DNA of 64,000 nt from JBCFAY01 sp038562375 (GTDB lineage Bacteria; Bacillota; Clostridia; Christensenellales; CAG-138): the NCBI GenBank assembly GCA_038562375.1, contig JBCFAY010000005.1:62001-126000 (forward strand), given 5' to 3'. Below are positions 51,824 through 60,168 of this stretch, one piece after another. Each line of letters opens with the position of its first letter. Positions within the stretch are counted from its first letter, which is position 1. The notes under the pieces are model-generated. The model was not told the origin of the DNA. It ran no database searches and worked only from the letters and a program-made list of their open reading frames with translations. Position numbers and translations under genes: made by a program.

Positions 51824-52348
51824 TTAGAAGGTTTCCTTGTGCAGGGAGAAGTACCGCATCTGCGTATCGATGCGGCGGCTTTCGAACAGATGGACGGCAT
51901 TGACCAAAAAGGACGCGCCCGGCTTAAGAACGGCCGATTCAAGCGCGCCGGAAGCGCCCGGCTCAAAGGCGCGCGCGAGCGTGATGTGTGGGGAAAAGCG
52001 CTTGTAATCCCGGGCGAATCCCCGGTCGCTGAGCTCGCTTGAGAGGCTTTCGTGCAGCGCGTTCAGCTCGCCGATGTCCCCGTCCACAAGCGCGATCGCG
52101 ATCCCGCGGTCAAAGCGGTCGAGCCCGCTTAGGTGCAGCGAGAAAGGCCGGATGCTGCGCACCGCCTGGCGCATGGCGTCCGCGGCGAACGCGAGGGCGT
52201 CGGTCTCCCCGAGGAACTGCAGCGTGATGTGATGGTTGCCCTCCGGCACCCACCGCCCGACGCTGCCGCCGTCTTTCAGCGCTTGCTGAACGCGGACAAG
52301 CTCGCGCTGGACGTTATCCGGAAGCGCGATTCCGATAAATAGGCGCAA
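51824..52348 (-). CDS. thpR: RNA 2',3'-cyclic phosphodiesterase
   Basis: 2H phosphoesterase (formerly 2'-5' RNA ligase) of 174 residues. The two catalytic HxTx motifs are His40-Ile-Thr-Leu and His121-Ile-Thr-Leu. It opens 2',3'-cyclic phosphates on RNA ends. The start is TTG (reverse of 52346-52348) behind a GAGGGGGGATC stretch; MRLFIGIALP is the family N-terminus. A minus-strand TATAAT (reverse of 52377-52382) is a likely -10. First gene of the AddAB operon. Confidence 0.92.
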   Translation of the reverse strand: MRLFIGIALPDNVQRELVRVQQALKDGGSVGRWVPEGNHHITLQFLGETDALAFAADAMRQAVRSIRPFSLHLSGLDRFDRGIAIALVDGDIGELNALHESLSSELSDRGFARDYKRFSPHITLARAFEPGASGALESAVLKPGASFLVNAVHLFESRRIDTQMRYFSLHKETF

Positions 52349-52576
52349 CCCCGATCCCCCCTCGCCGTTTTATTCCATTATATCGTCTTTGGACATGCTT
52401 TGCATCAGCGGATGTGCCCAAAGGCGCACGATTTTCCCATATCCCCCGCGCTTTCGATTTATGCGGCGGCCCGTGCCCGTAGAGCGGCTGCATTCCCGTT
52501 TGTCCGATCCGCACCCTATTTTCATGGATTCGGCAACGGATCCCCAGGATATTCCATGTTTACGGCAAATTCGCGC

Positions 52577-52635
52577 TTGCAAAATGTTCCAAGTGGCGCT
52601 ATACTGATGCTATCAGCCGGTCGACCGACTGATAG
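52577..52635 (+). promoter_or_regulatory. Promoter and TetR operator
   Basis: TTGCAA (52577-52582), 17 bases, TATACT (52600-52605). Directly after it is a 26-bp palindrome at 52610-52635, arms CTATCAG and CTGATAG around CCGGTC/GACCGA with one mismatch. The position over the transcription start and before a tetR gene suggests autorepression. Confidence 0.8.
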
Positions 52636-52655
52636 AGCGGAAGGGAGCAAGTGCT

Positions 52656-53225
52656 ATGGCAAAAAAGAAAGGGGATTTTCTCAGCGCCCGCGCGTCGATA
52701 CTCGACGCGGCGTCGGCGCTCTTCAGCATGGGCGGAATCCGCGAGGCGAGCCTTGCGGACATCGCGCAGCAGGCGAGGATGAGCAAGGGCACCCTGTATT
52801 ATTATTACCCGACGAAGGACCATCTGGTGGAGGATATCGCCGAGGAGCATCTAAGCCGTATAACCGACACGCTCTTCGGCTGGATCGACGCGCTCGACGG
52901 CGAGACGGGAGCCAAGGAGGCGCTCGACGCGCTGCTTTCACTCTTGATGGCCGACGAAAAGGCGCTTCGGCTGCATGTGGTGCTGCAGTCCGAGGCCGCA
53001 TTGGGCAACGCGCTCGTCAAAAAAAAGCTGCTCGCGAAATACCGCGAGTGGACGCTGATGCTCGAGGTCGGCGCGCTCAAGCTCTCCCAGCCTGCGTCGG
53101 GACGGCTCAGGGACATTTCGCGCATATTCTTCGCGGCGATCGACGGGTTGGCGCTGCATGAGCTGATCGAAGGCGGAGCGAACAATCGCGACGCGATGGT
53201 TCGCCTGCTCCTGGCGGAGGCGTAA
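52656..53225 (+). CDS. TetR/AcrR family regulator
   Basis: A 189-residue repressor with the N-terminal TetR helix-turn-helix (about 12-58): ASILDAASALFSMGGIREASLADIA is typical, followed by MSKGTLYYYYPTKDHL. The ligand domain is variable. It has a promoter with a 26-bp palindrome just upstream. The stop overlaps nothing but the SGNH hydrolase gene starts one base later, so the two form an operon and the hydrolase may be its target. Ligand unknown. Confidence 0.9.
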   Translation: MAKKKGDFLSARASILDAASALFSMGGIREASLADIAQQARMSKGTLYYYYPTKDHLVEDIAEEHLSRITDTLFGWIDALDGETGAKEALDALLSLLMADEKALRLHVVLQSEAALGNALVKKKLLAKYREWTLMLEVGALKLSQPASGRLRDISRIFFAAIDGLALHELIEGGANNRDAMVRLLLAEA

Positions 53226-53226
53226 C

Positions 53227-53940
53227 ATGGATCCGTTCCGGCGCGTACTTTTGGTAGGCGATTCCATCGCCAAGGGCGTGACGTACGACGCGTCGCGCGG
53301 GCGCTACGTCCTGCCGACGGAGAATATCTCCCGCTTGGTGGAAAAGGCCACCGCGTTTGTGATCGAAAACATCGCCCGCTTCGGCGCGACGGTGGACACG
53401 GCGGCGAAGGATCTCACCCGCTGGCTCAAGCGCGGGGGCTCGCCGCGCCCGGACGTCGTAGCGATCGAGGTCGGCGGCAACGACTGCAATTTCGACTGGG
53501 AGGCCGTCGCGCGCGATCCGAAGGCGGAGCATCTGCCAAAAACGGGGATCGAGGAGTTCGAGCGCACGCTCGGGGGGATGATCGAAGAGGTGCGCGCCGC
53601 GGACATCCTGCCGGTGCTCTGTAACCTTCCGCCGATCGACGCGGAGCGGTATTTTCGCTATTTTACCGGCGGCGACCCGGATAAGGGCGAGCGTATCCTC
53701 GAATGGCTCGGCACGGTCGGGCGCATCTACTGGTGGCACGAGCGCTACAGCGCCGCGGTGGAGCAGGTGGCCGAAGCCATGGAAACGCCGCTGATCAACG
53801 TGCGCGGCGCGCTGCTGTGCGAGCCGGACTACCGCGTGTTTGTCGCGGCGGACGGACTGCATCTGAACGAGGAGGGGCAGCGCCGCGTCGCGCTCGCGGT
53901 GGAAAAATACGTGCAGAGGCGTTTTTTGCGGCAGGGCTAG
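53227..53940 (+). CDS. SGNH/GDSL hydrolase
   Basis: A 237-residue esterase-like enzyme. SGNH blocks are seen: Ser13 in VGDSIAKG, NIARFGAT, VGGNDCNFDW, and the C-terminal DGLHLN with Asp and His. There is no signal peptide, so it acts in the cytoplasm. It starts one base after the tetR stop, so expression should follow TetR. Substrate unknown; lipids, acetylated sugars or acyl esters are all possible for this fold. Confidence 0.88.
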   Translation: MDPFRRVLLVGDSIAKGVTYDASRGRYVLPTENISRLVEKATAFVIENIARFGATVDTAAKDLTRWLKRGGSPRPDVVAIEVGGNDCNFDWEAVARDPKAEHLPKTGIEEFERTLGGMIEEVRAADILPVLCNLPPIDAERYFRYFTGGDPDKGERILEWLGTVGRIYWWHERYSAAVEQVAEAMETPLINVRGALLCEPDYRVFVAADGLHLNEEGQRRVALAVEKYVQRRFLRQG

Positions 53941-53994
53941 CCCGCGTAAAGCCGCAAGGCGCGTCTATGCACAAAGGGAAATCCGATGCGGCGC

Positions 53995-54101
53995 GGGGAA
54001 AAGCCTTGCGCCGCGAGGCTTTTCCCCCGGAAATCGCCGGCTCCGGCGGTACGTGCGGTTCCCTCCAAAAGGCCGCGCGGCCCTCTTTGAACGTACCGCC
54101 G
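53995..54101. repeat. Two large perfect inverted repeats after the SGNH hydrolase
   Basis: GGGGAAAAGCC (53995-54005) pairs with GGCTTTTCCCC (54017-54027), and CGGCGGTACGT (54044-54054) pairs with ACGTACCGCCG (54091-54101). The first may terminate the tetR operon although no T run follows. Bases 54102-54229 before the T-box promoter show nothing definite. Confidence 0.5.
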
Positions 54102-54229
54102 TGCGCGTCCCTGTTCGGGGGCGCGCCCTTCTTGTATACCGGGCGCAAATCGGGTATCATAGAGGTGTAGTGACATTCGATCTGCCCGCTTGGGAGCCTG
54201 TTTTGCCGTGCTTTCCCCAATGTTTTCTC

Positions 54230-54258
54230 TTGACAGAGTCCTATGGATGCCTTATGAT
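54230..54258 (+). promoter_or_regulatory. Promoter of the T-box operon
   Basis: TTGACA (54230-54235), 17 bases, TATGAT (54253-54258). The transcript would start near 54265 and include the T-box leader. Confidence 0.85.
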
Positions 54259-54264
54259 AGTGAG

Positions 54265-54520
54265 CAATCATAAACGCGGTGATAGAGACTGCGTCCGGCG
54301 GTGTAGACTTCAGAGAACCGGTGGTTGGTGCGAACCGGCGCTGCTGCGGATGCGTATCCCTCTTGAGCGGATGTCCTGAACGGCAGTAAGGGCATACGGC
54401 GTGCTCCGTTAAAGGCAAAGGGTTTGTTGGAACCCTGTAAAGAGGATTTCGCAAGAGAAATCAAATTGGGTGGTATCGCGCGGTTAGGCTGCGTCCCAAA
54501 CGGGACTCAGCCTTTTATTA
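54265..54520 (+). promoter_or_regulatory. T-box riboswitch leader
   Basis: The leader has the distal stem I AG-bulge motif AGAGA (54312-54316) followed by CCGGT-GGTTGGTG-CGA-ACCGG, the T-box consensus TGGGTGGTATCGCG (54467-54480) and a terminator AGGCTGCGTCCC (54486-54497) with GGGACTCAGCCT (54502-54513) followed by TTTATT. Uncharged tRNA binding would favour the antiterminator. Stem GCGTCCG (54291-54297) pairs with CGGATGC (54347-54353), leaving a specifier-loop side that reads GTATCC. ATC (Ile), TAT (Tyr) and GTA (Val) are all possible; the amino acid is not settled. Confidence 0.9.
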
Positions 54521-54538
54521 TTCTAAGGAGGTATCGTT

Positions 54539-55090
54539 ATGACGGATCAACTTCGCGAGATCGGAATCCGGCTCAAAGCCTTGCGCGAGATCGAAGACCT
54601 CAGCCCGGCGGAAATCGCGGCGCGCTGCAAGGTCTCGGTTGAAGACTACGAGGCTTACGAACGCGGGGAGAAGGACTTCTCCTTCAGTTTCCTTTATAAT
54701 GCCGCGGCGGTGCTCGGCGTGGACGTGATGGATATCATGACCGGCGATTCGCCCAAGCTTTCCACCTGCTCGCTGGTGCGCGCCGGAACGGGCTTCAAGG
54801 TGGAGCGCAGGCAGGCGTATTCGTACAGGCATCTGGCGTTCACCTTCCGCAACAAGAAGGCGGACCCGTTCCTCGTTACGGTATCGCCGTCCGACAAACT
54901 TCCCGAGCTGCACGGGCATGAGGGCCAGGAGTTCCAGTACCTGCTCGAAGGCGAGGCGGTCGTGGCGATGGGCGATGTGCGCTATGAGCTTAAGGCGGGA
55001 GATTCGCTGTATTTCGATTCGTCGATCCCGCACGCGCTCAACGCGCTCGGCGGCAAACCGGCGACGTTCCTTGCGGTGGTCATCAAATAA
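54539..55090 (+). CDS. XRE-family regulator with cupin domain
   Basis: A 183-residue protein with an N-terminal helix-turn-helix (about 5-60; IGIRLKALREIEDLSPAEIA) and a C-terminal cupin barrel (about 105-180; GHEGQEFQYLLEGEA and GDSLYFDSSIPHAL, with His ligands). Such proteins sense small molecules in amino-acid or acid metabolism. AAGGAGG precedes the ATG at 54539. It is the first gene after the T-box and lies 44 bases before the acyl-CoA synthetase, its likely partner in regulation. Confidence 0.9.
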   Translation: MTDQLREIGIRLKALREIEDLSPAEIAARCKVSVEDYEAYERGEKDFSFSFLYNAAAVLGVDVMDIMTGDSPKLSTCSLVRAGTGFKVERRQAYSYRHLAFTFRNKKADPFLVTVSPSDKLPELHGHEGQEFQYLLEGEAVVAMGDVRYELKAGDSLYFDSSIPHALNALGGKPATFLAVVIK

Positions 55091-55134
55091 TTGCGGCGGC
55101 GGGCCGACGCCCCGCTGAAGAAAGGGAGGTTCCA

Positions 55135-56793
55135 ATGTCATTACTTGAAGAATTCGTCTGTACCAAATTTTCCTCCTATGAGGATTTTTCCAGCAATTAT
55201 CGGGTGAACGCGCCGGAGGGCTTCAACTTCGCTTACGATGTAATCGACCGTATCGCAAAGGAGGAGCCGTCCCGCCGCGCCATGCTCTGGGTCAGCCGCG
55301 ACAACAAGGAACGCTCGTTCACATTCGGGGACATGAGCCGCCTTTCCAACAAGGCCGCCAACGTCTTTACCGCGCTGGGCGTACAAAAGGGCGATACCGT
55401 CATGCTGGTGCTCAAGCGCCGCTACCAGTTCTGGTACGCGCTGATGGCGCTGCACAAGATCGGCGCGATCGGCATCCCCAGCACGCATCTTCTCACGCCG
55501 AACGATTACGACTACCGCGCCAACGCGGCGGGATCGGTGATGATCCTCTCCGTAAACGAGCCCGAGGTTGTGGAGCACATCAAAAACGCCAAGGAACGGC
55601 TGAAAACCGTTCGCGCCTACGGCCTGATCGACGGCGATGCGCCCGAGGGCTTCGTCGATTTCGACGCGCTTGTCGAAGCCGCGAGCGACGATTTTCCCGT
55701 GCCTATGCCCCGCCCCGGCGGAAAAGACCTGCTGCTTTTATACTTTACCTCCGGCACGACCGGTTATCCGAAGATGGTCTGCCACGACCATTACTATCCG
55801 CTCGGCCATATCCCGACCGCGTGGTTCTGGCACTGCGTGGTGCCGGACGGACTGCACTTCACCATTTCCGACACGGGCTGGGGAAAGGCGGCGTGGGGCA
55901 AGCTCTACGGGCAATGGCTCAGCTCGGCGGGAATCTTCACCTACGATTTCGATAAGTTCGACGCGCACGATATCCTCGACAAGATGCAGAAGTACCGCAT
56001 CACGACCTTCTGCGCGCCGCCGACGATGTACCGCTACATCATCAAGGAACCGCTGGAGAAGTACGACCTGTCGTCGCTCAAGCATGTTACCACCGCGGGC
56101 GAGGCGCTCAATCCCGAGGTCTATCACCGCTTCAAGGAGGCCGTGGGCCTCGAGATCCACGAGGGCTTCGGCCAGACCGAGAGCACGCTCATGCTCGCGA
56201 CCTTCCCCGGGATGCAGCTCAAGACCGGCTCCATGGGCAGGGTCACGCCGGGCTACGAGGTGGTCGTACTCGATGCGGAATGCAACGAGAGCGCGATCGG
56301 CGAGCCGGGCGAGATCTGCATCTGCACCAAGAACGGCAAGCCCTTAGGCATGTTCAGCGGCTATTACAAGGATCCCGAGCTCACCGCCACCGCCTGGCAC
56401 GACGATTATTATCACACCGGCGACGTGGCCTGGAAGGACGGGGACGGCTATTTCTGGTTCGTCGGCCGCTCGGACGATGTGATCAAGAGCTCCGGCTACA
56501 GGATCGGCCCGTTCGAGGTCGAAAGCGCGATGATGGAGCATCCGGCGGTGCTCGAGGTCGCCGTCATCGGCGTACCCGATCCCGATCGCGGCGCACTCGT
56601 GAAGGCGAGCGTTGTGCTCGCCAAGGGGTACGAGCCCTCCGAATCGCTCAAGAAGGAGTTGCAGGATCACGTCAAGCGCGTTACCGCGCCGTATAAATAC
56701 CCGCGCATCGTCGAGTTCGTCGAGAGCCTTCCCAAGACGATCAGCGGCAAGATCCGCCGCGTGCAGCTGCGCGAGGAGTCCAAGCAGAAATAG
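55135..56793 (+). CDS. AMP-dependent acyl-CoA synthetase
   Basis: A 552-residue adenylate-forming enzyme that activates a carboxylic acid to its CoA thioester. Motifs: P-loop YFTSGTTGYPKMV (about 201-213), EGFGQTES, YFWFVGRSDDVIKSSGYRIGP hinge region, and the catalytic lysine in ISGKIRR near the C-terminus. The overall form is closest to medium-chain or acetyl-CoA-synthetase-like enzymes, not FadD. Being under a T-box it may activate acids that arise from amino-acid fermentation, such as branched or aryl acids; this is inference. GGGAGG precedes the ATG. Confidence 0.92.
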   Translation: MSLLEEFVCTKFSSYEDFSSNYRVNAPEGFNFAYDVIDRIAKEEPSRRAMLWVSRDNKERSFTFGDMSRLSNKAANVFTALGVQKGDTVMLVLKRRYQFWYALMALHKIGAIGIPSTHLLTPNDYDYRANAAGSVMILSVNEPEVVEHIKNAKERLKTVRAYGLIDGDAPEGFVDFDALVEAASDDFPVPMPRPGGKDLLLLYFTSGTTGYPKMVCHDHYYPLGHIPTAWFWHCVVPDGLHFTISDTGWGKAAWGKLYGQWLSSAGIFTYDFDKFDAHDILDKMQKYRITTFCAPPTMYRYIIKEPLEKYDLSSLKHVTTAGEALNPEVYHRFKEAVGLEIHEGFGQTESTLMLATFPGMQLKTGSMGRVTPGYEVVVLDAECNESAIGEPGEICICTKNGKPLGMFSGYYKDPELTATAWHDDYYHTGDVAWKDGDGYFWFVGRSDDVIKSSGYRIGPFEVESAMMEHPAVLEVAVIGVPDPDRGALVKASVVLAKGYEPSESLKKELQDHVKRVTAPYKYPRIVEFVESLPKTISGKIRRVQLREESKQK

Positions 56794-56830
56794 CTCCGCG
56801 CGGTCGGCGCAATACAGGCTCCATTCCATT

Positions 56831-56865
56831 CGGCGTCTTTGCCCTCCGGCAAAGGCGCCGTTTTT
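56831..56865 (+). terminator. Terminator of the T-box operon
   Basis: CGGCGTCTTTGCC (56831-56843) pairs with GGCAAAGGCGCCG (56848-56860, one mismatch), followed by TTTTT. Confidence 0.9.
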
Positions 56866-56930
56866 GCTTGGAACAGAGCTTCGTTCGGATTGCATTTTCA
56901 AACCGTATATCCACCTTATTCATAAATTAT

Positions 56931-56983
56931 TTATCGAATTTCGATAACATTATATTGAAATTCATTGAACAATCTGGTATGAT
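56931..56983 (+). promoter_or_regulatory. Promoter of the DUF2975 operon with a 17-bp perfect palindrome
   Basis: TTATCGAA-T-TTCGATAA (56931-56947) is a perfect palindrome eight bases upstream of TTGAAA (56955-56960); 17 bases later is TATGAT (56978-56983) with an extended TGG. The XRE protein of this operon is the obvious candidate to bind it. Confidence 0.75.
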
Positions 56984-57002
56984 TTGCGCGGAGGTGAAGC
57001 TC

Positions 57003-57461
57003 ATGAACTATAGGTTCCTCTCGCGCCTGACGCGCGTGCTGCTCTACGCGCTGTTCTGCCTGATCGCCGCCGCGCTTGCGGCGCTCCCGTTCGTGCTCCA
57101 GCGGCTTTTCACGTTCTTCGGGGACGATTATGCGAACGCGCCCGGATACGAATGGTTCATCGTCGTCTTTCTGGCGCTGGCGGGTCTGGGCGCGCTCTAC
57201 ATCCTCTTCTCGCTGATCCGCATCTTAAAAACGCTCGATCATGATCCGTTTATCGAGAAAAACGCCGCGATGCTCAAGTCCATGGGCATTGTGGCGGAAG
57301 GCCTGTGCGTTCTTTTCGCGATCAAGAGCGTCTGGTTTTTCACGCCCATGACGGTCGCCTGCGCCGTCGTGACGCTGCTGTGCGGCCTGTTCGCCCTCGT
57401 GCTTTCGGACGTGTTCGCTTGCGCGATCGCCTATAAGCGCGAGAACGATCTGACCATTTAA
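57003..57461 (+). CDS. DUF2975 family membrane protein
   Basis: A 152-residue protein with four membrane segments (about 12-34, 53-75, 94-112, 120-142). DUF2975 proteins of unknown function are often paired with a small XRE regulator, as here. The ATG at 57003 has GGAGGTGA 8 bases upstream; the open frame runs further up but has no other site. The next gene is ten bases away. Confidence 0.85.
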   Translation: MNYRFLSRLTRVLLYALFCLIAAALAALPFVLQRLFTFFGDDYANAPGYEWFIVVFLALAGLGALYILFSLIRILKTLDHDPFIEKNAAMLKSMGIVAEGLCVLFAIKSVWFFTPMTVACAVVTLLCGLFALVLSDVFACAIAYKRENDLTI

Positions 57462-57471
57462 GGAGGGGGCC

Positions 57472-57720
57472 ATGATTACCGTCAATTTGGATGTGATGAT
57501 GGCGCGCAGGAAGATGAGCCTGAACACGCTCGCCGCGAGCACGGGCATCTCCCCTGTGAACCTGTCGATCCTCAAGAATAATAAAGGCAAAGCCGTCCGG
57601 TTTTCAACGCTGGACGCGATATGCAATGCGCTTGACTGTCAGCCGGCTGACATTCTGGAATATGTAAAGGAGGAAGCGCATGGAGTCGAAGCAACCGCCG
57701 CAGCGGAATCCGGAATCTGA
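57472..57720 (+). CDS. Small XRE-family regulator (YozG-like)
   Basis: An 82-residue Cro/CI-type DNA-binding protein. The helix-turn-helix is about 8-65: MMARRKMSLNTLAASTGIS and LDAICNALDCQPADILEY are typical of the family that accompanies DUF2975. AAGGAGGGGGCC precedes the ATG. Its last 14 codons overlap the next gene in another frame. It probably binds the palindrome at 56931. Confidence 0.88.
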   Translation: MITVNLDVMMARRKMSLNTLAASTGISPVNLSILKNNKGKAVRFSTLDAICNALDCQPADILEYVKEEAHGVEATAAAESGI

Positions 57721-59071
57721 AGGGACGGCCCGGGGAGCGCGGGCGCAATGGCTTCTCGCGATCGCGCTTCTTATCGGCATCGCGTTCGATCGGCTGATCG
57801 TCGACGGCTTTTTGCAGGCGCCGAACCATACGATCTACACGCTCTGCTACGGCGGGTTCTGGATGCTGTACCTTGCGCTGTTCACGGCGCTCGCCAGGGA
57901 CAGGATGCGCAAAAACCGCGAAGCCTGGTTCTTTGCCGCTGCGTCGGTCCTTCTCGTCGCGCGCGGGCTTCTCTACGCGCAGCATGAACTGCTGCTCATG
58001 AACGCGCTTGTTTTGCCGCTTATCCTGATGCTGCACGCGCTTCTCGTGCGCCATGGCTGCGAGCGCGGACAGGAAGGCAGGCTGATCGCGGGATATCTCG
58101 CGGGCTGGTTTGCCTGGCCGTTTTCGGCATTGGGGCGCTGCGCGAGCGCGGTCGGAACGCTCTTCCAGAAGCGCGGATCAAAAACCGCAAACCAGGCGAT
58201 TTTGGGGGTGCTGCTCGCGTTCCCGGCGCTGGTCGTGGCCGGGTATCTCCTTTTGAGCGCGGACGCGGTGTTCTCAAGGCTGATGGCGGATCTGTTTGAG
58301 CGGCTGGATCTCTTCGAGATCTTCTGGCATATCCTGGCGGTGTTCGTTGCGGCGATGCTGTTCTACTCGTTCCTTTACAACGCCGCAATTGTTTCCGGGG
58401 AGCGGCCTAAGGCCGAAGAGAAGGAGCGCCCGACGCTCCCTTCGGTAACGCTCAACGTCGCCCTGTCGCTGGTGCTGGCGCTGTACGCGGTATTCGCATA
58501 CATACAGTTTACCTACCTTACGGGCCTGAACGGGCTCCCGGCAGGGCTGACGTATTCGCAGTACGCGCGCAGCGGGTTCGGGCAGCTTTTGTGGGTCTGC
58601 GCCATCAACCTCGGACTGTTCGCGCTGTGCCTTAAAGTCGGCAAATCGTCCGGGACGCTCACGGCGCTGCTTTTCGGGCTGCTGGCGGCGAGCGCCGTGA
58701 TGCTCGGCTCCGCGCTCATTCGGCTGCTGCTGTACGCCGACGCGTACGGGCTCACGGTCGCGCGGCTGTTCAGCCTCTGGCTGATTGCTTTCCTCGCCTT
58801 TACGCTGATCGCCTGCGCCGTTAAGCTGATACGCGGCAGTGTCCCGCTGATCCGGATACTCGCGGCGGCGCTTATGCTGTGGTATCTGACGCTGAATCTT
58901 GTCAACGTCGACGGCATCATCGCCGAGAGCGTGCTCGGCCGCGCCGCGCGCGAAGGGGCGCTGTCACAGCAGGACGCGAACTATGTGCAGCATGTTCTTT
59001 CCTCGGACGCGAACGCGGTGCGGGCAAAATACCGCGAGCTTCTCAAGGCCGCCGCGGACGGGGACATATAG
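57680..59071 (+). CDS. DUF4153/DUF4173-like multi-pass membrane protein
   Basis: A 463-residue protein with about eleven membrane segments, a short charged N-terminus and a C-terminal soluble tail of 45 residues (LSQQDANYVQHVLSSDANAVRAK region). The loop around ADAVFSRLMADLFERLDL and the NLVNVDG segment resemble DUF4153-type proteins. Function unknown. The ATG lies inside the XRE gene (41-base overlap) but has AAAGGAGG at a good distance, so overlap is probably real and couples the genes. Confidence 0.75.
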   Translation: MESKQPPQRNPESEGTARGARAQWLLAIALLIGIAFDRLIVDGFLQAPNHTIYTLCYGGFWMLYLALFTALARDRMRKNREAWFFAAASVLLVARGLLYAQHELLLMNALVLPLILMLHALLVRHGCERGQEGRLIAGYLAGWFAWPFSALGRCASAVGTLFQKRGSKTANQAILGVLLAFPALVVAGYLLLSADAVFSRLMADLFERLDLFEIFWHILAVFVAAMLFYSFLYNAAIVSGERPKAEEKERPTLPSVTLNVALSLVLALYAVFAYIQFTYLTGLNGLPAGLTYSQYARSGFGQLLWVCAINLGLFALCLKVGKSSGTLTALLFGLLAASAVMLGSALIRLLLYADAYGLTVARLFSLWLIAFLAFTLIACAVKLIRGSVPLIRILAAALMLWYLTLNLVNVDGIIAESVLGRAAREGALSQQDANYVQHVLSSDANAVRAKYRELLKAAADGDI

Positions 59072-59104
59072 CCTGCGCTTTGGGCAAAGTTTTCCACATC
59101 GATG

Positions 59105-59135
59105 GGCGCGCGGCAGCAACGGCCGCGCGCCTTTT
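59105..59135 (+). terminator. Terminator of the DUF2975-XRE-DUF4153 operon
   Basis: GGCGCGCGGC (59105-59114) pairs with GCCGCGCGCC (59122-59131), followed by TTTT. Confidence 0.85.
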
Positions 59136-59231
59136 CCCCTTGTCCAACAATTGAGGCGTGCGAACGCGCGCTCGATGGCTGTCTGTGAAAAAAAGATGCG
59201 ATATGGGGCCCAATAGCAATGTTTGTTGTTT

Positions 59232-59260
59232 CTTGTATTATGTATGGGTTAATGATACAA
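59232..59260 (+). promoter_or_regulatory. Promoter of the gntR-family gene
   Basis: TTGTAT (59232-59237), 17 bases, TACAAT (59255-59260), in an AT-rich stretch about 30 bases before the start codon. Confidence 0.7.
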
Positions 59261-59290
59261 TAGGACAAAGGCGATAGAACAGAGGGTATA

Positions 59291-60040
59291 ATGATGGACA
59301 ATAAGCTTAAAATTACACGCGTGGATAACGCACAGCTTTCCCATAAGACCAGGGCGGCGCTCATCGAGATTATCCATCAAAACGCGGTGGACGGCAAGCC
59401 ATTTAAGCTCCCCAACGAGGACGAGCTCTCCCAGCAGCTCGGGGTAAGCAGGAACGTCCTTCGGGACGCGCTGATGTCGCTCGAGCAGATGGGCATCGTC
59501 ACCCGCCGGCGGAGCAAGGGAACCATCGCAAACCCTCAGATCGTAAATTTCCACGGACGCCTGGACACCGAGCCGGAGCTGTTCCGCACCCTCAAGGAAG
59601 TCGGGTATGATGTGCGGGTGGAGACGCAGCGCCTCGGCTTTGTGTTTGAGAACGATCCGGTATTCGGCAAGGATCAGGATTGCTACCTGAACGTCGAAAA
59701 GCTGTTCTTTGCCGACGGCAAGCCCGCGGCCTACTGCGCGGACCGTATCATCGGCAGCTACGCGAAGCTCGCCAAGGATTCCATCTTTAAGCTCCAGGAG
59801 CAGAGCCACTACGAATTCCTGGAGCAGAACTGCCACACGACGATGGCGTACACCATGGCCAATCTCGACGCGCGGATCCCCGAACCCTGGATCGCGCAGG
59901 TTCTCAAGACCGAGGAAAACGAACCGGTGCTTGTGTTGGAGGATATCGTATACAACTACGACCATGAGATCGTCGTGCATTCTTTTATCCATTTCCGCCG
60001 CGGCGTGATCAACATCAAATTCCTCCGCAAATACTCTTAA
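59291..60040 (+). CDS. GntR-family regulator with UTRA domain
   Basis: A 249-residue protein with an N-terminal winged helix (about 12-80; KLPNEDELSQQLGVSRNVLRDALMSLEQMGIVTRRR is split into the recognition helix and wing) and a C-terminal UTRA-type ligand domain (about 95-245). It is upstream of an amidohydrolase and tautomerase, on the same strand, and probably controls them in response to a pathway substrate. Two in-frame ATG codons (59291, 59294) sit after AGAGGG. The ligand is unknown. Confidence 0.9.
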   Translation: MMDNKLKITRVDNAQLSHKTRAALIEIIHQNAVDGKPFKLPNEDELSQQLGVSRNVLRDALMSLEQMGIVTRRRSKGTIANPQIVNFHGRLDTEPELFRTLKEVGYDVRVETQRLGFVFENDPVFGKDQDCYLNVEKLFFADGKPAAYCADRIIGSYAKLAKDSIFKLQEQSHYEFLEQNCHTTMAYTMANLDARIPEPWIAQVLKTEENEPVLVLEDIVYNYDHEIVVHSFIHFRRGVINIKFLRKYS

Positions 60041-60105
60041 AAATCAGCGCGAAGGCGGCTCAAGGGCGGACGCGTCTTTCCGCTTAATTAAGGGCGGCTG
60101 CTTTT

Positions 60106-60131
60106 ACGGCAAGCGTTTGCTTGCCGTGCGT
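60106..60131 (+). terminator. Terminator between gntR and the amidohydrolase
   Basis: ACGGCAAGC (60106-60114) pairs perfectly with GCTTGCCGT (60119-60127), followed by GCGTTTT. It would end the gntR transcript or limit read-through into the next gene. Confidence 0.65.
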
Positions 60132-60168
60132 TTTAGCAAAATGATAAAGAACCGGAGGCAAGCAAACC

